Shown: positions 35,314 through 44,143, counted from the first letter of the stretch. The stretch: DNA of 57,220 nt from Methylibium sp. (GCF_013817345.1 NZ_JACDCW010000013.1:1-57220); one strand, 5' to 3'. The notes: generated from the sequence alone by a model not told the origin. A program made the numbers and translations.

Positions 35314-35607
35314 CTAGCGCTTGTTCGCAACGCTCCTTTGGCGTTGCTGCCGCAGCCGGCGCGCTTCCTTCGGATCCACCTCGAGTGCCCGGTACAGCTC
35401 GAGCCTGTCTCCCTCACGAAGTACGTCGTCCGGCCGGCACGCCCGGCCCCACACGCCCATGCGCTGCAGGGCCAGGTCGATGCCGGGATGACGCTGCAAC
35501 AGGCCGCTGGCCTGCAAAGCATCGGCCACCGTGCTGCATTCCGGCAGTTCGAGCTCGATGTGATCGACCTTCCCCTCGCACGGGCTGTACGCCACTTCGA
35601 CTCTCAA
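35314..35607 (-). CDS. rnfH: RnfH family ubiquitin-like protein (TTG start)
   Basis: A 97-residue beta-grasp protein (RVEVAYSPCEGKVDHIELEL ... VWGRACRPDDVLREGDRLEL). The only start candidate after the in-frame stop upstream is TTG at 35607, preceded by AGAGGG. Its place directly after ratA (12 bp) matches the conserved ratA-rnfH pair opposite smpB. The biochemical role is not established. Confidence 0.88.
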   Translation of the reverse strand: MRVEVAYSPCEGKVDHIELELPECSTVADALQASGLLQRHPGIDLALQRMGVWGRACRPDDVLREGDRLELYRALEVDPKEARRLRQQRQRSVANKR

Positions 35608-35619
35608 GCCGAGCCCTCT

Positions 35620-36087
35620 TCAGCGCGGGCCGTACACCTTTTCGGCACGCTTGACGAAGCCGTCGACGAAGGTGTTCGCGATGCGATCGAACACGGGGCT
35701 CACCACCATCTCGAGCGGTTTGCTGCTGAAGGCATAGCACAGCTCGAACTCGATGCGGCAGGCGCGTGGCGCCTCGGCGCCCGAGGCGGTTTCCCCACCG
35801 CCCAGCGCCACGAAACGCCAGGTCCCGTCGAGCCGCGAGAACGGACCGTCGACCAGCGCCACCAGCACCGATTCGCCCGGTACCTGCGTATTGCGGGTCG
35901 TGAAGGCGTGGCGCACGCCGTGGTAGTTGAGGTGCAGCCGGGCGGTCATGCCGGTGTCGCTCGCCTCCAGCACCTCGGCGCGCTCGCACCAGGGCAGAAA
36001 CTGCGGGTAATCCGGCACGGCGACCACCAGGTCGTACATCTCGCGCGCCGAATACCAGAGAAGGACCGATTTCTTGACGTGCTTCAT
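35620..36087 (-). CDS. ratA: RatA/Coq10-type START-fold protein
   Basis: A 155-residue polyketide cyclase/START-like protein. The family start MKHVKKSVLLWYSAREMYDL and PDYPQFLPWCERAEVL are clear. In E. coli, RatA was described as a toxin that blocks 70S ribosome assembly; the family also includes Coq10-type quinone-binding proteins, and that role is equally likely here. It is divergent from smpB across 37 bp. Confidence 0.9.
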   Translation of the reverse strand: MKHVKKSVLLWYSAREMYDLVVAVPDYPQFLPWCERAEVLEASDTGMTARLHLNYHGVRHAFTTRNTQVPGESVLVALVDGPFSRLDGTWRFVALGGGETASGAEAPRACRIEFELCYAFSSKPLEMVVSPVFDRIANTFVDGFVKRAEKVYGPR

Positions 36088-36124
36088 GGCTTCTTAGAAT
36101 GGCCTGATTCTATTGAGAGGCTTC

Positions 36125-36592
36125 ATGGCCGCCATTGCAGACAACAGGAAGGCCCGCTTCAACTACACGCTTGAGGAAGAGTACGAGTGCGGCGTGGTGC
36201 TCGAAGGCTGGGAAGTCAAGGCGGTGCGCGCCGGACAGGTGCAGTTGACCGACGGCTACGTGGTCATCAAGGACGGCGAGCTGTTCATGATCGGCTGCCG
36301 CATCAACCCGCTGCGCGAAGCCTCGACCCATGTGCACCCCGAGGCCGACCGCACCAAGAAGCTCCTCATGCACAAGGAGGAGATCCGGCGCCTGATCGGC
36401 AAGGTCGAGCAGAAGGGCTACACCCTGGTGCCGTTGAACCTGCACTACAAGGGCGGCCGCGTGAAGGCCGACATCGCGCTGGCCAAGGGCAAGGACCTGC
36501 ACGACAAGCGCGACACCGAGAAAAAGCGCGACTGGGAGCGGGAAAAGGGCCGGCTGATGAGACACAAGGTCTCGTCGAAGCCGAGGGGTTGA
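36125..36592 (+). CDS. smpB: SsrA-binding protein SmpB
   Basis: A 155-residue protein that binds tmRNA and brings it to stalled ribosomes. The start [14 protein letters not shown] matches the family, and a further ATG four codons upstream (36113) is less likely. The core [15 protein letters not shown], the [20 protein letters not shown] segment and the basic C-terminal tail ([14 protein letters not shown]) are intact. It converges directly on the ArsR gene, with adjoining ends. Confidence 0.97.
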   Translation: MAAIADNRKARFNYTLEEEYECGVVLEGWEVKAVRAGQVQLTDGYVVIKDGELFMIGCRINPLREASTHVHPEADRTKKLLMHKEEIRRLIGKVEQKGYTLVPLNLHYKGGRVKADIALAKGKDLHDKRDTEKKRDWEREKGRLMRHKVSSKPRG

Positions 36593-36949
36593 TCAGCGAA
36601 GCGCGACCGGCACCAGCCGTTCCGAAGGCTTGACCTCCGACTCGGGATCGAGCTCGATCGCCACCTGAGTGCACACGGCCCGGCAGAGCATGGCCACCCG
36701 CTCGCTTTGCAGCCGGTAGTACATCTGCGTGCCCTCGCGGCGCTTGGCGAGCACGCCGCTGCGGTAGAGCGTGGCGAGGTGCTGCGACATGTTGGGCTGG
36801 GTGGTGTCGATCTCGGAAAGCAGCTCCGACACGTTCTTCTCGCCCTGGCACACGGCGCTGATGATCTTCAGCCGGATCGGCGTGGACAGCACCGAAAAAA
36901 GCTCGGCGACCGAATCGAACACCAGGTCTTCGCTGCGCTTCGCATCCAT
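36593..36949 (-). CDS. ArsR-family repressor, SqrR/BigR-like (sulfane-sulfur sensor type)
   Basis: A 118-residue winged-helix regulator starting at ATG 36949. The DNA-binding part is VSELLSEIDTTQPNMSQHLA followed by TLYRSGVLAKRREGTQMYYR. It lacks the arsenic-type ELCVCDL metal site. It has one Cys near the start of the fold (SAVCQGEKNV) and another in the last helix (LCRAVCTQV), the arrangement used by SqrR/BigR/SoxR repressors that form a polysulfide bridge. The sulfur context fits: a cytochrome c gene upstream, a YeeE gene and the sox cluster. A candidate operator lies 36-54 bp upstream of its start and recurs at the sox promoter. Confidence 0.85.
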   Translation of the reverse strand: MDAKRSEDLVFDSVAELFSVLSTPIRLKIISAVCQGEKNVSELLSEIDTTQPNMSQHLATLYRSGVLAKRREGTQMYYRLQSERVAMLCRAVCTQVAIELDPESEVKPSERLVPVALR

Positions 36950-36984
36950 GCACGTACTTCGGTGGTTGCAGATGCCAAAAATTG

Positions 36985-37003
36985 TATTCGGAACCACCGA
37001 TAT
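36985..37003 (+). promoter_or_regulatory. Candidate operator TATTC-N9-GATAT (site 1)
   Basis: An AT-rich imperfect dyad upstream of the ArsR gene: TATTC, nine bases, GATAT, with longer flanks ATTG...CAAT. The same arrangement is found, inverted, at 47630-47648 between soxC and the thioredoxin gene. Autorepression plus control of sox would be typical for this repressor type. Confidence 0.5.
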
Positions 37004-37004
37004 T

Positions 37005-37340
37005 TCAATTGGCCGGCTTGAAGCGGTAGTGATCGCGGTCGAGCACCGCGGCGATGGCCGTCACCTCCTCGGGAAACAGGCCCAGGTTCATTTGCGTGTT
37101 GCACTGTTCCACCATGCCGCGCAGGAAGCCCGGCGTGTTGATGCGCCCTTTCGGCCGGTAGATGGCCGAGCCGTCCCCGCCGACCGTCTTGGTGTGGCAC
37201 TGCGCGCAGCGATGCTCCTCGATCAAACGCTCGCCCAGGGCCAGATCGGCGCCCTCGAAGATATCGGTGCCCTTTTGAGCCGCAGCTTGCGGTCCGCACA
37301 GGGCACAGGCGAGCATGAACGCAAGGTGGTAGAACTTCAT
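37005..37340 (-). CDS. Small periplasmic c-type cytochrome
   Basis: A 111-residue protein starting at ATG 37340 (MKFYHLAFMLACALCGPQAAA signal peptide). One haem-binding motif CAQCH lies at about residues 45-49, and a distal Met candidate is in QMNLGLF. It may take electrons from sulfur oxidation. It is directly upstream of the ArsR gene (55 bp) on the same strand and divergent from yeeE. Confidence 0.85.
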   Translation of the reverse strand: MKFYHLAFMLACALCGPQAAAQKGTDIFEGADLALGERLIEEHRCAQCHTKTVGGDGSAIYRPKGRINTPGFLRGMVEQCNTQMNLGLFPEEVTAIAAVLDRDHYRFKPAN

Positions 37341-37494
37341 GGTGGCTCCCGGCTGCGGCGTGGTTGCCATCATGCACCCGGCGCGCAGTCCCGAGCGCTT
37401 CTCGTGCCGGTCATGACGCTTCGAGGTTTCCCTGAGTCAGGCAGGGCAAGCACCGTCGCGTCGCGCCTGCGAGGCGCAGCGCGACAATTGCGGT

Positions 37495-38607
37495 ATGCAA
37501 GACGTCGATCATTCGGCCATTACCAGTCAGGTGCTGTGGGGCGCCTTCCTCCTCGCCGCGCTGTTCGGCGCCATCGCGCAGCGCACCCATTTCTGCACCA
37601 TGGGCGCCATCGCCGATGTGGTGAACATGCACGACTGGACGCGCGCGCGCATGTGGGCCCTGGCCATCGCGGTGGCGATCCTCGGCTTCAACGCGATGGT
37701 GGCACTGGGCTGGGTGAGCGCCGGCAAGACGATCTACGCCGGCCCGCAGGTGCTGTGGCTTTCGGGGATCGTCGGCGGCGCGATCTTCGGCTTCGGCATG
37801 GTGCTGGCGTCCGGCTGCGGCAGCAAGAGCCTGGTGCGCGTGGGTGGCGGCAACCTGAAGTCGCTGGTGGTCGTGGTGATGCTGGCGGTGGGGGCCTTCG
37901 CCACGCTCAGGGGCATCACGGCGGTGCTGCGCGTGTCCACCGTGGATCGCGCGCTGATCGAGCTGCCGCGGGGGCAGGATCTGCCCACGCTCTTGTCCGG
38001 AGCGACCGGCCTGGCGACGCCCACGTCGGCGGCGCTGCTCGGCCTGGCCTTCGGAGCCGCCCTGCTGCTGTGGGTGCTGGCCAAGCCGGAAGGCCGCACG
38101 CTCGATGTCTGGCTGGGCGGCCTGGGGATCGGCGGCGTGATCGTGGGCATGTGGTGGATATCCGGCGTGCTGGGTTATCTGCCCGAAGACCCGAACACCC
38201 TGGAGGAAGCCTTTCTCGCGACGAACTCGCGGCGCATGGAATCCTTGAGCATGGCTGCGCCGGTGGGTTACGCGCTCGACTGGCTGCTTTTCTTCAGCGA
38301 CGCGAACAAGCTGCTGACCCTGGGCGTCGTCAGCGTGGTGGGCGTGGTGGTCGGCTCGGCAGCCTGGGCGCTGCTGAGCGGCAGCTTCCGTTGGGAAGGT
38401 TTCGGCAGCGTCGAAGACACCGCGAACCACCTCACCGGTGGCCTGCTGATGGGGGTGGGCGGCGTCACCGCGCTGGGCTGCACGATCGGCCAGGGCTTGT
38501 CGGGCGTCTCCACCCTGGCGATCGGCAGCTTCATCGCGCTGGCGGGCATCGTTGGGGGTGCGGTGTTGGCGCTGCACTATCAGATGTGGCGCCTGGAGCG
38601 CATGTGA
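37495..38607 (+). CDS. YeeE/YedE (TsuA-like) sulfur-compound transporter
   Basis: A 370-residue membrane protein with about ten helices and the family's conserved pore cysteines: THFCTMGAIADV, LASGCGSKSLVRVGGGNLKS and GVTALGCTIGQGLSG. TsuA homologues take up thiosulfate by passing it between Cys residues. Its place beside a sulfur-type repressor and near sox genes supports thiosulfate or related sulfur uptake. A second copy lies at 50051-51190. Confidence 0.88.
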   Translation: MQDVDHSAITSQVLWGAFLLAALFGAIAQRTHFCTMGAIADVVNMHDWTRARMWALAIAVAILGFNAMVALGWVSAGKTIYAGPQVLWLSGIVGGAIFGFGMVLASGCGSKSLVRVGGGNLKSLVVVVMLAVGAFATLRGITAVLRVSTVDRALIELPRGQDLPTLLSGATGLATPTSAALLGLAFGAALLLWVLAKPEGRTLDVWLGGLGIGGVIVGMWWISGVLGYLPEDPNTLEEAFLATNSRRMESLSMAAPVGYALDWLLFFSDANKLLTLGVVSVVGVVVGSAAWALLSGSFRWEGFGSVEDTANHLTGGLLMGVGGVTALGCTIGQGLSGVSTLAIGSFIALAGIVGGAVLALHYQMWRLERM

Positions 38608-38619
38608 GGCGTCGCCCGT

Positions 38620-38637
38620 GCTGCCGGACGCGGCAGC
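38620..38637. terminator. Hairpin between yeeE and the convergent SoxH-like gene
   Basis: GCTGCC-GGACGC-GGCAGC (38620-38637) lies just after the yeeE stop in the 105-bp gap between convergent genes. No T-run follows. Confidence 0.35.
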
Positions 38638-38712
38638 CGTTGCAAAGCGAGGTACCCGCGAGCCGAACGGTGGCAGCGAGTGCCGAGTCGAGTACGCACA
38701 GTACTGCCCTAT

Positions 38713-39687
38713 TCAGCGCGGGCCCTGCTGCTCCATCAGCAGATAAGTGTTGAAGGCGTTGATGCGATTGGCCGCGCCGAACAGCGGCATGCGTTCGTAG
38801 CGCGACCAGTCGGTCCTGGCGTAGGCCTCCTCGAAAGGTTCGAGATTGCGCGCCGCCTCGCCCATGCTGCTGCGCAGATAGAGCAGGTAGTCGCGCGTAA
38901 GGGCCAGGTCGGCGGCAGGCTCCATCGCTGCCGGGCCGTGGCCGGGAATCATGATGCGCGGCTCTAGCGCAATGAGCCGGTTGAGCGATTCGATCCAGCG
39001 CCGGCTGTCGGCCTGGCCGACGAAGGGAATGCGGCCGCGAAACACCAGATCGCCTGCGAACAGCACGCCGGCAGCCGGCACGTGGATCACCAGATCTTCG
39101 GCCGTGTGCGCGGGCCCGACACGGTGGATCTCGAACTGCGTCGAGCCCACCTGCAAGCGGGTGCTCTCGGTGTCGAGCCAACGATCGGCGGGCACGAGGC
39201 GGGTGGTCTCGTCGATCCAGGGAAACATTTCCTGGCGACCGGCTTCGAGCCGTCGCTGGGCGGTGTCGGAGGTGAGGTATTCGCGCCCGGCGGTGTGCGC
39301 CACGATGCTCGCGCCGGCTGCCTTAAAGGCCTGCAGCCCGTAGATGTGATCGGCGTGGTAGTGCGTCACGATCACATGGCGGATCGGCTGCGCGGTCACG
39401 CGCCGTATCTCGGCGATCAGCTCTCTGGCGAGCGTGGGCGAGCCGAGCGCGTCGATCACGACCACGCCGTCGTCGGTGACGACGAAGCCGGCGTTGGAGA
39501 TGAAGTTGCGGTTGCCGGCGGTGCCGAGTGCCGCCTCGCCTTGGACGAACCAGACATCAGGCGCCACACGGACCGCACGAACCGCAGGTTCGGTGCCCGC
39601 CGCAACAACGGCCGGGCTCAAAAGGCCGGCGACCAGCGCGACGACGCAGGCGATCCGGTGCCGAGCCGTTGTGAAAGGGCCTCGCAT
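38713..39687 (-). CDS. SoxH-like periplasmic metallo-beta-lactamase-fold hydrolase
   Basis: A 324-residue protein read from ATG 39687. A signal peptide (about 1-31) is followed by an MBL fold with the metal motif THYHADH, further ligand His/Asp in GPAHTAEDL and FAGDLVF, and PGHGPA. MBL-fold proteins of this type (SoxH) often end sox clusters, where the function is not settled. It is the last gene of the sox-strand run, 43 bp after the DsrE-like gene. Confidence 0.82.
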   Translation of the reverse strand: MRGPFTTARHRIACVVALVAGLLSPAVVAAGTEPAVRAVRVAPDVWFVQGEAALGTAGNRNFISNAGFVVTDDGVVVIDALGSPTLARELIAEIRRVTAQPIRHVIVTHYHADHIYGLQAFKAAGASIVAHTAGREYLTSDTAQRRLEAGRQEMFPWIDETTRLVPADRWLDTESTRLQVGSTQFEIHRVGPAHTAEDLVIHVPAAGVLFAGDLVFRGRIPFVGQADSRRWIESLNRLIALEPRIMIPGHGPAAMEPAADLALTRDYLLYLRSSMGEAARNLEPFEEAYARTDWSRYERMPLFGAANRINAFNTYLLMEQQGPR

Positions 39688-39730
39688 GTTCGCCGACCCT
39701 GCGTTCAGCGCCGCCTGCAAGGCGCCGTGT

Positions 39731-40144
39731 TCACGGCTTGATGTACGAGTAGCCTTGCCCCTGCAGCTTCGACAGGCGCACCACGCCCGAAGGCGTGAAT
39801 GACGCTTCGGGAATGAACTGCTTGGGCTCGAGCTTGCGATTTTTCAAGGTGATCTCGCAGACCTCGAACTTCACGCCCCGCCCCACGAGCTGCTGCACCG
39901 CGACCTCGTAGGGGTTGCCGTTGCGGTCCTGCGCGTCGTACATGAGGAAGTCCACGCCACCCGCGTGAGTGACGACTGTGATCTGCGCCTTGGGGTCGGT
40001 GTCCAGATGGTTCTTCACGTTGCGCAGGCCCGCCAGAGCCTGCGTGGCGCTGTCGTTGATGTGATACGCCACCTTGTCCTGGGCCAGCGCGCAAGTGGCC
40101 GCAAGGGTGAGGACGAGCGCTGTGGAAACCTGGCGAATGCTCAT
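39731..40144 (-). CDS. Exported DsrE-family protein
   Basis: A 137-residue protein. GGAGATTTTC precedes the ATG at 40144, and residues 1-21 are a signal peptide (LVLTLAATCALA). The rest is a DsrE/F-like fold (VAYHINDSATQALAGLRNVK, ITVVTHAGGVDFLMYDA) with one Cys (KFEVCEITLKNRKL) at the position of the sulfur-carrying Cys of DsrE proteins. Periplasmic DsrE-like proteins are frequent sox neighbours. A role in sulfur carriage is inferred. Confidence 0.8.
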   Translation of the reverse strand: MSIRQVSTALVLTLAATCALAQDKVAYHINDSATQALAGLRNVKNHLDTDPKAQITVVTHAGGVDFLMYDAQDRNGNPYEVAVQQLVGRGVKFEVCEITLKNRKLEPKQFIPEASFTPSGVVRLSKLQGQGYSYIKP

Positions 40145-40258
40145 GAAAATCTCCTTGCAGGAAATGGCGTGGGGCATCACGCCGGTGCCTGGCGCGATGC
40201 AGCTGCGAACGGCTACCGAGGCGGATCGGCGCGAACAGGCATTCTGCGACCGGGCCAG

Positions 40259-40774
40259 CTAGAACTCGATCGCGTCGGCGATCGCCTTGATGCCGGCATC
40301 GGCACAGGCCTCGTCGGCTTCGCCGCCCGGCGCCCCGGAAACGCCGATGGCACCGAGCAGGCTGCCGGCCGCTTCGATGACCTGTCCGCCTCCCGCTGCC
40401 ATGACGCGCGGCACGGCACGCAGGCCACTCATCGGCTTGCCGGCCTGCGTCTCGGCTGCGAGCGACGAGGTCGGAATCTTGAAGCTGGCCGCAGTCCAGG
40501 CCTTGTCCGTGGCCACCTGGATCGTGTGCGCGCCGGCGTAGCGGTCGCGCAGCAGCGCCTGCAGCACGCCCGAGCGATCGACCACCGCCACGGCCACCTG
40601 GAAGCCTTGTGCGCGGCAATGCGCCATCGTCGCACGCGCGGCCGCGAGGGCCGTCTCGGGCGTCAGCGATTTGACGGTGAAGCTGCCTTCCTCCTGGGCA
40701 GACGCGGGTGCAGCCAGCAGCAGCGAGGCACTCAGCGCGACTGTGGCGAGCGAAAGAAGTTTTCGAATCGACAT
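40259..40774 (-). CDS. Exported HbpS/GlcG-like protein
   Basis: A 171-residue protein. Residues 1-27 are a signal peptide (LLSLATVALSASLLLAAPASA), followed by the GlcG/HbpS fold (AVAVVDRSGVLQALLRDRYA, TDKAWTAASFKIPTS, GAIGVSGAPGGEADEACADA). Some homologues bind haem. The ATG at 40774 overlaps the soxB stop (GTGATG), so it is translationally coupled to soxB; a GTG one codon earlier is an alternative. A role around Sox cytochromes is inferred. Confidence 0.82.
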   Translation of the reverse strand: MSIRKLLSLATVALSASLLLAAPASAQEEGSFTVKSLTPETALAAARATMAHCRAQGFQVAVAVVDRSGVLQALLRDRYAGAHTIQVATDKAWTAASFKIPTSSLAAETQAGKPMSGLRAVPRVMAAGGGQVIEAAGSLLGAIGVSGAPGGEADEACADAGIKAIADAIEF

Positions 40775-42519
40775 CACGCTCGGCCCTCCACGATACCGGG
40801 GTTGCCCTGCACGCCGACAAGCTTGGGCGTGTTCAGCGAGCGCGCCTTCACGCGACCGCCCTGCCCCTGCAGCCAGGTTTCAACGACCTCCCACACCGGC
40901 TTGGCGCCCGGCGCATCGCGGGCTTCCTCGGCGACCGGCGCCCAACCGGCCACCTTGTACTTCCTGTCCGCCTCGATCGGCTTGCCAGCCAGGCGCATGT
41001 CGGTGATGCGCCCGCCCATCTGCCCGCCCGGCGTGCAGGTGTAGGCCAGGCCGCCCACGCGCACCATGTCGCCGCCCTGCTGATAGTAGGGATCGGGGTT
41101 GAAGAGGTTGTCGGCCACGTCTTCGAGGATGGTCTTGATCGTCGCGCCCGTCATTTCGTTGACCGTGGCCTGCGGGTACGTGATGGCAAGCTGGTCCATC
41201 ATCAGTTCGCGCGTGATCGTGTCGCCGGGCAGCAAGGAGGTGCCCCAGCGGAAGCCCGGCGAGAACGCGATTTCGGCGCCCTGCACGTCCATCAGCGCAT
41301 CGCAGATCAACTGGTCCCAGGAGCCGTTGAAGTTGCCGCGCCGGTACAGCATGCCGTCCGTGACGGCCAGCTTCTCGGCGAGCTTGGCCTCGAACGGTTT
41401 GCGCACCTGGGTGATCAGCGCGTCCATCGCCGGGTCGGCGGCAAGCTGATTGGCGAACACCGGCAAAAGGCGGTAGCGGAAGTCAGCCACCTTGCCGCCC
41501 TTGACGTCGAAATCCATTACGCCCAGGAACTTGCTGTTGCTGCCGGCGTTGGTGACCAGCGTCTTGCCGCCGGCGTTGCTCACCGGCACGGCCACGGGCA
41601 CGCCGTCGTGCGTGTGGCCGCCGAAGATGGCGTCGATGCCGCGCACGCGCGAGGCCATCTTCAGATCGACGTCCATGCCGTTGTGCGACAGCAGCACGAC
41701 GACCTGCGCGCCCTTGCCGCGCACCTCGTCGACCACCTTCTGCATATTCTCGTCCTGGATGCCGAAGCTCCAGTCGGCGACCAGCCAGCGCGGATTGGCG
41801 ATCGGCGTATAGGGGAAGGCCTGTCCGATGATCGCGCAGGGCACGCCGTTGATCTCGCGCATCGCGTAGGGCTCGAACACCGGGTCGCCGAAGTCGTTGG
41901 TCTTGACGTTCTGCGCGACGAACGCGACCTGACCCTTGAAGTCCTTGGCGAGGACTTCCTTCACCCGTTCCATGCCGTAGGTGAATTCCCAGTGGCCGGT
42001 CATCACATCGACGCCGAGCAGCTTGGCGGCATCGACCATGTCCTGCCCGTTCGTCCACAGCGCCGTGGCAGAGCCCTGCCAGGTGTCGCCGCCGTCGAGC
42101 AGCAGCGCGCCGGGGCGGCTGGCCTTGAGCTGCTTGACCAGCGCGGCCAGGTGCGCGAAGCCGCCGACCTTGCCGTAGCGCTCGGCCGCCTGCTGGAAAT
42201 CGAGGCAGGTGAAGGCATAGGCGCGGTCCGTGCCGGGCCGCAGGCCGGCGGCCTTGAGAAGGTGCTCGCCAACGAGATGGGGCAACTGCCCGCGCATGTC
42301 GCCGATGCCCAGGTTAACGCTCGGCTCGCGAAAGTAGATGGGCTTGAGCTGCGCATGACAGTCGGTCATGTGCAGGAAGGACACGTTACCGTAACGCGGC
42401 ACGTCGTACAGCGCGCTTTGCGCGGCAGCGGCATCAGCATCTGCATGGCGCCCCAGCGCCATGCCGGCCACCGAGGCGGCGCCCAGCATCTGCAGGAACT
42501 CGCGCTTCGAAAGATTCAT
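40774..42519 (-). CDS. soxB: SoxB thiosulfohydrolase
   Basis: A 581-residue periplasmic enzyme that releases sulfate from the SoxY-bound thiosulfonate. The N-terminus KREFLQMLGAASVAGMAL is a Tat-like signal with KR in place of RR. The metallophosphatase fold has its di-manganese ligands in HMTDCHAQLKP, LDGGDTWQGSA, SHNGMDVD and GGHTHDG, and the 5'-nucleotidase-type C-terminal domain includes PDPYYQQGGDMVRVGG. Full length. An intrinsic-terminator-like hairpin lies between soxX and this gene, so its expression may be set apart from upstream sox genes. Confidence 0.97.
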   Translation of the reverse strand: MNLSKREFLQMLGAASVAGMALGRHADADAAAAQSALYDVPRYGNVSFLHMTDCHAQLKPIYFREPSVNLGIGDMRGQLPHLVGEHLLKAAGLRPGTDRAYAFTCLDFQQAAERYGKVGGFAHLAALVKQLKASRPGALLLDGGDTWQGSATALWTNGQDMVDAAKLLGVDVMTGHWEFTYGMERVKEVLAKDFKGQVAFVAQNVKTNDFGDPVFEPYAMREINGVPCAIIGQAFPYTPIANPRWLVADWSFGIQDENMQKVVDEVRGKGAQVVVLLSHNGMDVDLKMASRVRGIDAIFGGHTHDGVPVAVPVSNAGGKTLVTNAGSNSKFLGVMDFDVKGGKVADFRYRLLPVFANQLAADPAMDALITQVRKPFEAKLAEKLAVTDGMLYRRGNFNGSWDQLICDALMDVQGAEIAFSPGFRWGTSLLPGDTITRELMMDQLAITYPQATVNEMTGATIKTILEDVADNLFNPDPYYQQGGDMVRVGGLAYTCTPGGQMGGRITDMRLAGKPIEADRKYKVAGWAPVAEEARDAPGAKPVWEVVETWLQGQGGRVKARSLNTPKLVGVQGNPGIVEGRA

Positions 42520-42549
42520 GGTTCAGCAATCAACGATATTGCTCGAATG

Positions 42550-42572
42550 AAAAAGCCCGCTCTGCGCGGGCT
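42550..42572 (-). terminator. Intrinsic terminator-like hairpin between soxX and soxB
   Basis: On the minus strand AGCCCGC-GCAGA-GCGGGCT is followed directly by TTTTCATT: a 7-bp GC stem with a T-run, 30 bp upstream of soxB. It probably terminates part of the transcripts from soxX. Confidence 0.7.
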
Positions 42573-42588
42573 CGAAAGCTCGCACCGC

Positions 42589-43248
42589 TTACTGGTTGAC
42601 GGGCGATTTCGGATCGAGCAGCAGGGCCATGACATTCTTCAGCTGCGCTTCGTCGAGCAGCCCCGCATGGCCGAAGCGCGGCATGTCCGAGCAGGCGATG
42701 AAGGCCTTGGAGTTGTACAGCTTGGCCCAGGTGTATTCGACGATCGGCCTGGACGCAGCACTCTGCGGATCGCTGACGCCGCGCAGCTTGCCGTACTGGT
42801 ACAGGCTCGGGCCGATGGTGCCGAAGGAGAGCTCGGCCTTGCCGATCTGGTGGCAGTTGTAGCAGTTGCCGCCGTTGGCGCTGGTGGCCGTGGACTTCTC
42901 GTTCCAGGTCATGCCGCGACCGTTCTGTGCGAGCTTCTCGCCGGCTTTCCAGTCGCCGATGAACTGGCCGTCGCTCGGCATCTTCACCGTCTTCAGGTTG
43001 GCCGCCTCGATGGCCTTGGCGGTGGCGGGCGGCAGTTCGGCGCCCGCGGCCTTGGAGCAGGCGGCGTTCGCCGGGTTCTGCTCCAGGCGATCGACCGTGG
43101 CGATGCCCCGGTCGCGGAAGGAGGACTTCATCATCTCGGCGGTGAGCGCGTCGTAGTCAGGCTTCGGCGACAGGGCCGCGCAACCCGCCAGCAGCGCGGT
43201 CGTGCCGACGCCCAGGGCGATCCAGAGGTGCTTCTTGTGCATGTTCAT
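42589..43248 (-). CDS. soxX: SoxX cytochrome c subunit
   Basis: A 219-residue monohaem subunit of SoxAX, which joins thiosulfate to the SoxY cysteine. GAAGGAGC precedes ATGAACATG. The N-terminus has a lipobox (ALLAGCAAL), so it is probably a lipoprotein anchored to the membrane, unlike many soluble SoxX proteins. The haem motif is CYNCH (about 129-133) and the distal Met is probably in CSDMPRFGHAG. It is 6 bp after soxA. The region before the haem domain (about 25-110) is longer than in short SoxX forms. Confidence 0.94.
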   Translation of the reverse strand: MNMHKKHLWIALGVGTTALLAGCAALSPKPDYDALTAEMMKSSFRDRGIATVDRLEQNPANAACSKAAGAELPPATAKAIEAANLKTVKMPSDGQFIGDWKAGEKLAQNGRGMTWNEKSTATSANGGNCYNCHQIGKAELSFGTIGPSLYQYGKLRGVSDPQSAASRPIVEYTWAKLYNSKAFIACSDMPRFGHAGLLDEAQLKNVMALLLDPKSPVNQ

Positions 43249-43254
43249 GCTCCT

Positions 43255-44049
43255 TCAGCGCTTGAGGGCCGGGGCGATCGATTCCGCCCCCTTGGCATTG
43301 ACGCCCATGTACACGCTGAGCGCGGTGATCACTTCGGAGCCGTAGCCCGGGTAGGGAAAGCGCTGCTGCCGAAAACAGTCGTTGAGGCGTCGCTGCATGC
43401 CCCACATCTGACCGTTGCTCACCCGGTAGGCCGGCCACGCGGCGAAGCCGATGCCGTCGCCCGGGTTGACCGTGAGGTTGGGCAGGTCCTGTAGCCGCAC
43501 GCGCTTGCCGTCCGAGCCGTGGCACGAAGCGCAGGAAAAATCGTAGGGTCCGGCCCGGTAGAAGAAGGCCCGCTCGCCGAGTTCGAGCATGGTGCGCTCT
43601 TGCTCGTGCCCCTGCGGTACATTGAATTTCATGCCGCGCGAGGCTGTCGAGATATACGCCACCAGCGACTCGATGTTGGACTGCTCGCCCTTGCCGAACG
43701 GCGTGGCGGCGATCTCGGCGGCGTCGAAGCCCTGCTGGCGCTCCATGCAGGTGAGCAGGCGCGACTCGAGGTCCTGCACCTTGCCGGTGTCGGCAAAGTA
43801 GCGCGGCAACTCCACGAAAGCGCCCTTGACCTGCCCCGGGCCCTTGCCCAGATCGCACTGCTCGAGCGAGGCGTTCTTCGGGCCGCGCTTCTTCTTCCAG
43901 AGCTCCTCGCCCTTCATCTCATACAGCTCGGCCGGGTTGCCGTCTTCGAGCATCTTGCGGTACTCGGCAATGCCTTCGGCGGTCGATTTCTGCGCCACCG
44001 CGGCGACCATCGTTGCCATCAGGGCACTCGCGATCAACATTCGCTTCAT
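43255..44049 (-). CDS. soxA: SoxA cytochrome c subunit (single haem)
   Basis: A 264-residue catalytic subunit of SoxAX. The signal peptide covers about residues 1-19. There is one CxxCH (CASCH, about 173-177); the earlier Cys pair (LEQCDLG, LLTCMER) corresponds to the lost first haem of di-haem SoxA. The Cys in RRLNDCFRQQRFPYPGYGS is the persulfide-type axial ligand at the active site. It follows soxZ after a 94-bp gap that holds a strong hairpin. Confidence 0.95.
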   Translation of the reverse strand: MKRMLIASALMATMVAAVAQKSTAEGIAEYRKMLEDGNPAELYEMKGEELWKKKRGPKNASLEQCDLGKGPGQVKGAFVELPRYFADTGKVQDLESRLLTCMERQQGFDAAEIAATPFGKGEQSNIESLVAYISTASRGMKFNVPQGHEQERTMLELGERAFFYRAGPYDFSCASCHGSDGKRVRLQDLPNLTVNPGDGIGFAAWPAYRVSNGQMWGMQRRLNDCFRQQRFPYPGYGSEVITALSVYMGVNAKGAESIAPALKR

Positions 44050-44111
44050 GATTCGTCTCCCTTTGTCTTTCTGTCGAGTCAGGCCATGGCGCTCGCGAGT
44101 GCGCTCACAAG

Positions 44112-44135
44112 CGGCGTGCCGAGGTCGGCACGCCG
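44112..44135. promoter_or_regulatory. 11-bp perfect hairpin between soxZ and soxA
   Basis: CGGCGTGCCGA (44112-44122) and TCGGCACGCCG (44125-44135) are perfect complements, only two bases apart. No T-run follows, so an mRNA-processing or 3'-protecting hairpin that raises SoxYZ over SoxAX is more likely than termination. Confidence 0.65.
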
Positions 44136-44143
44136 TAATGGGC

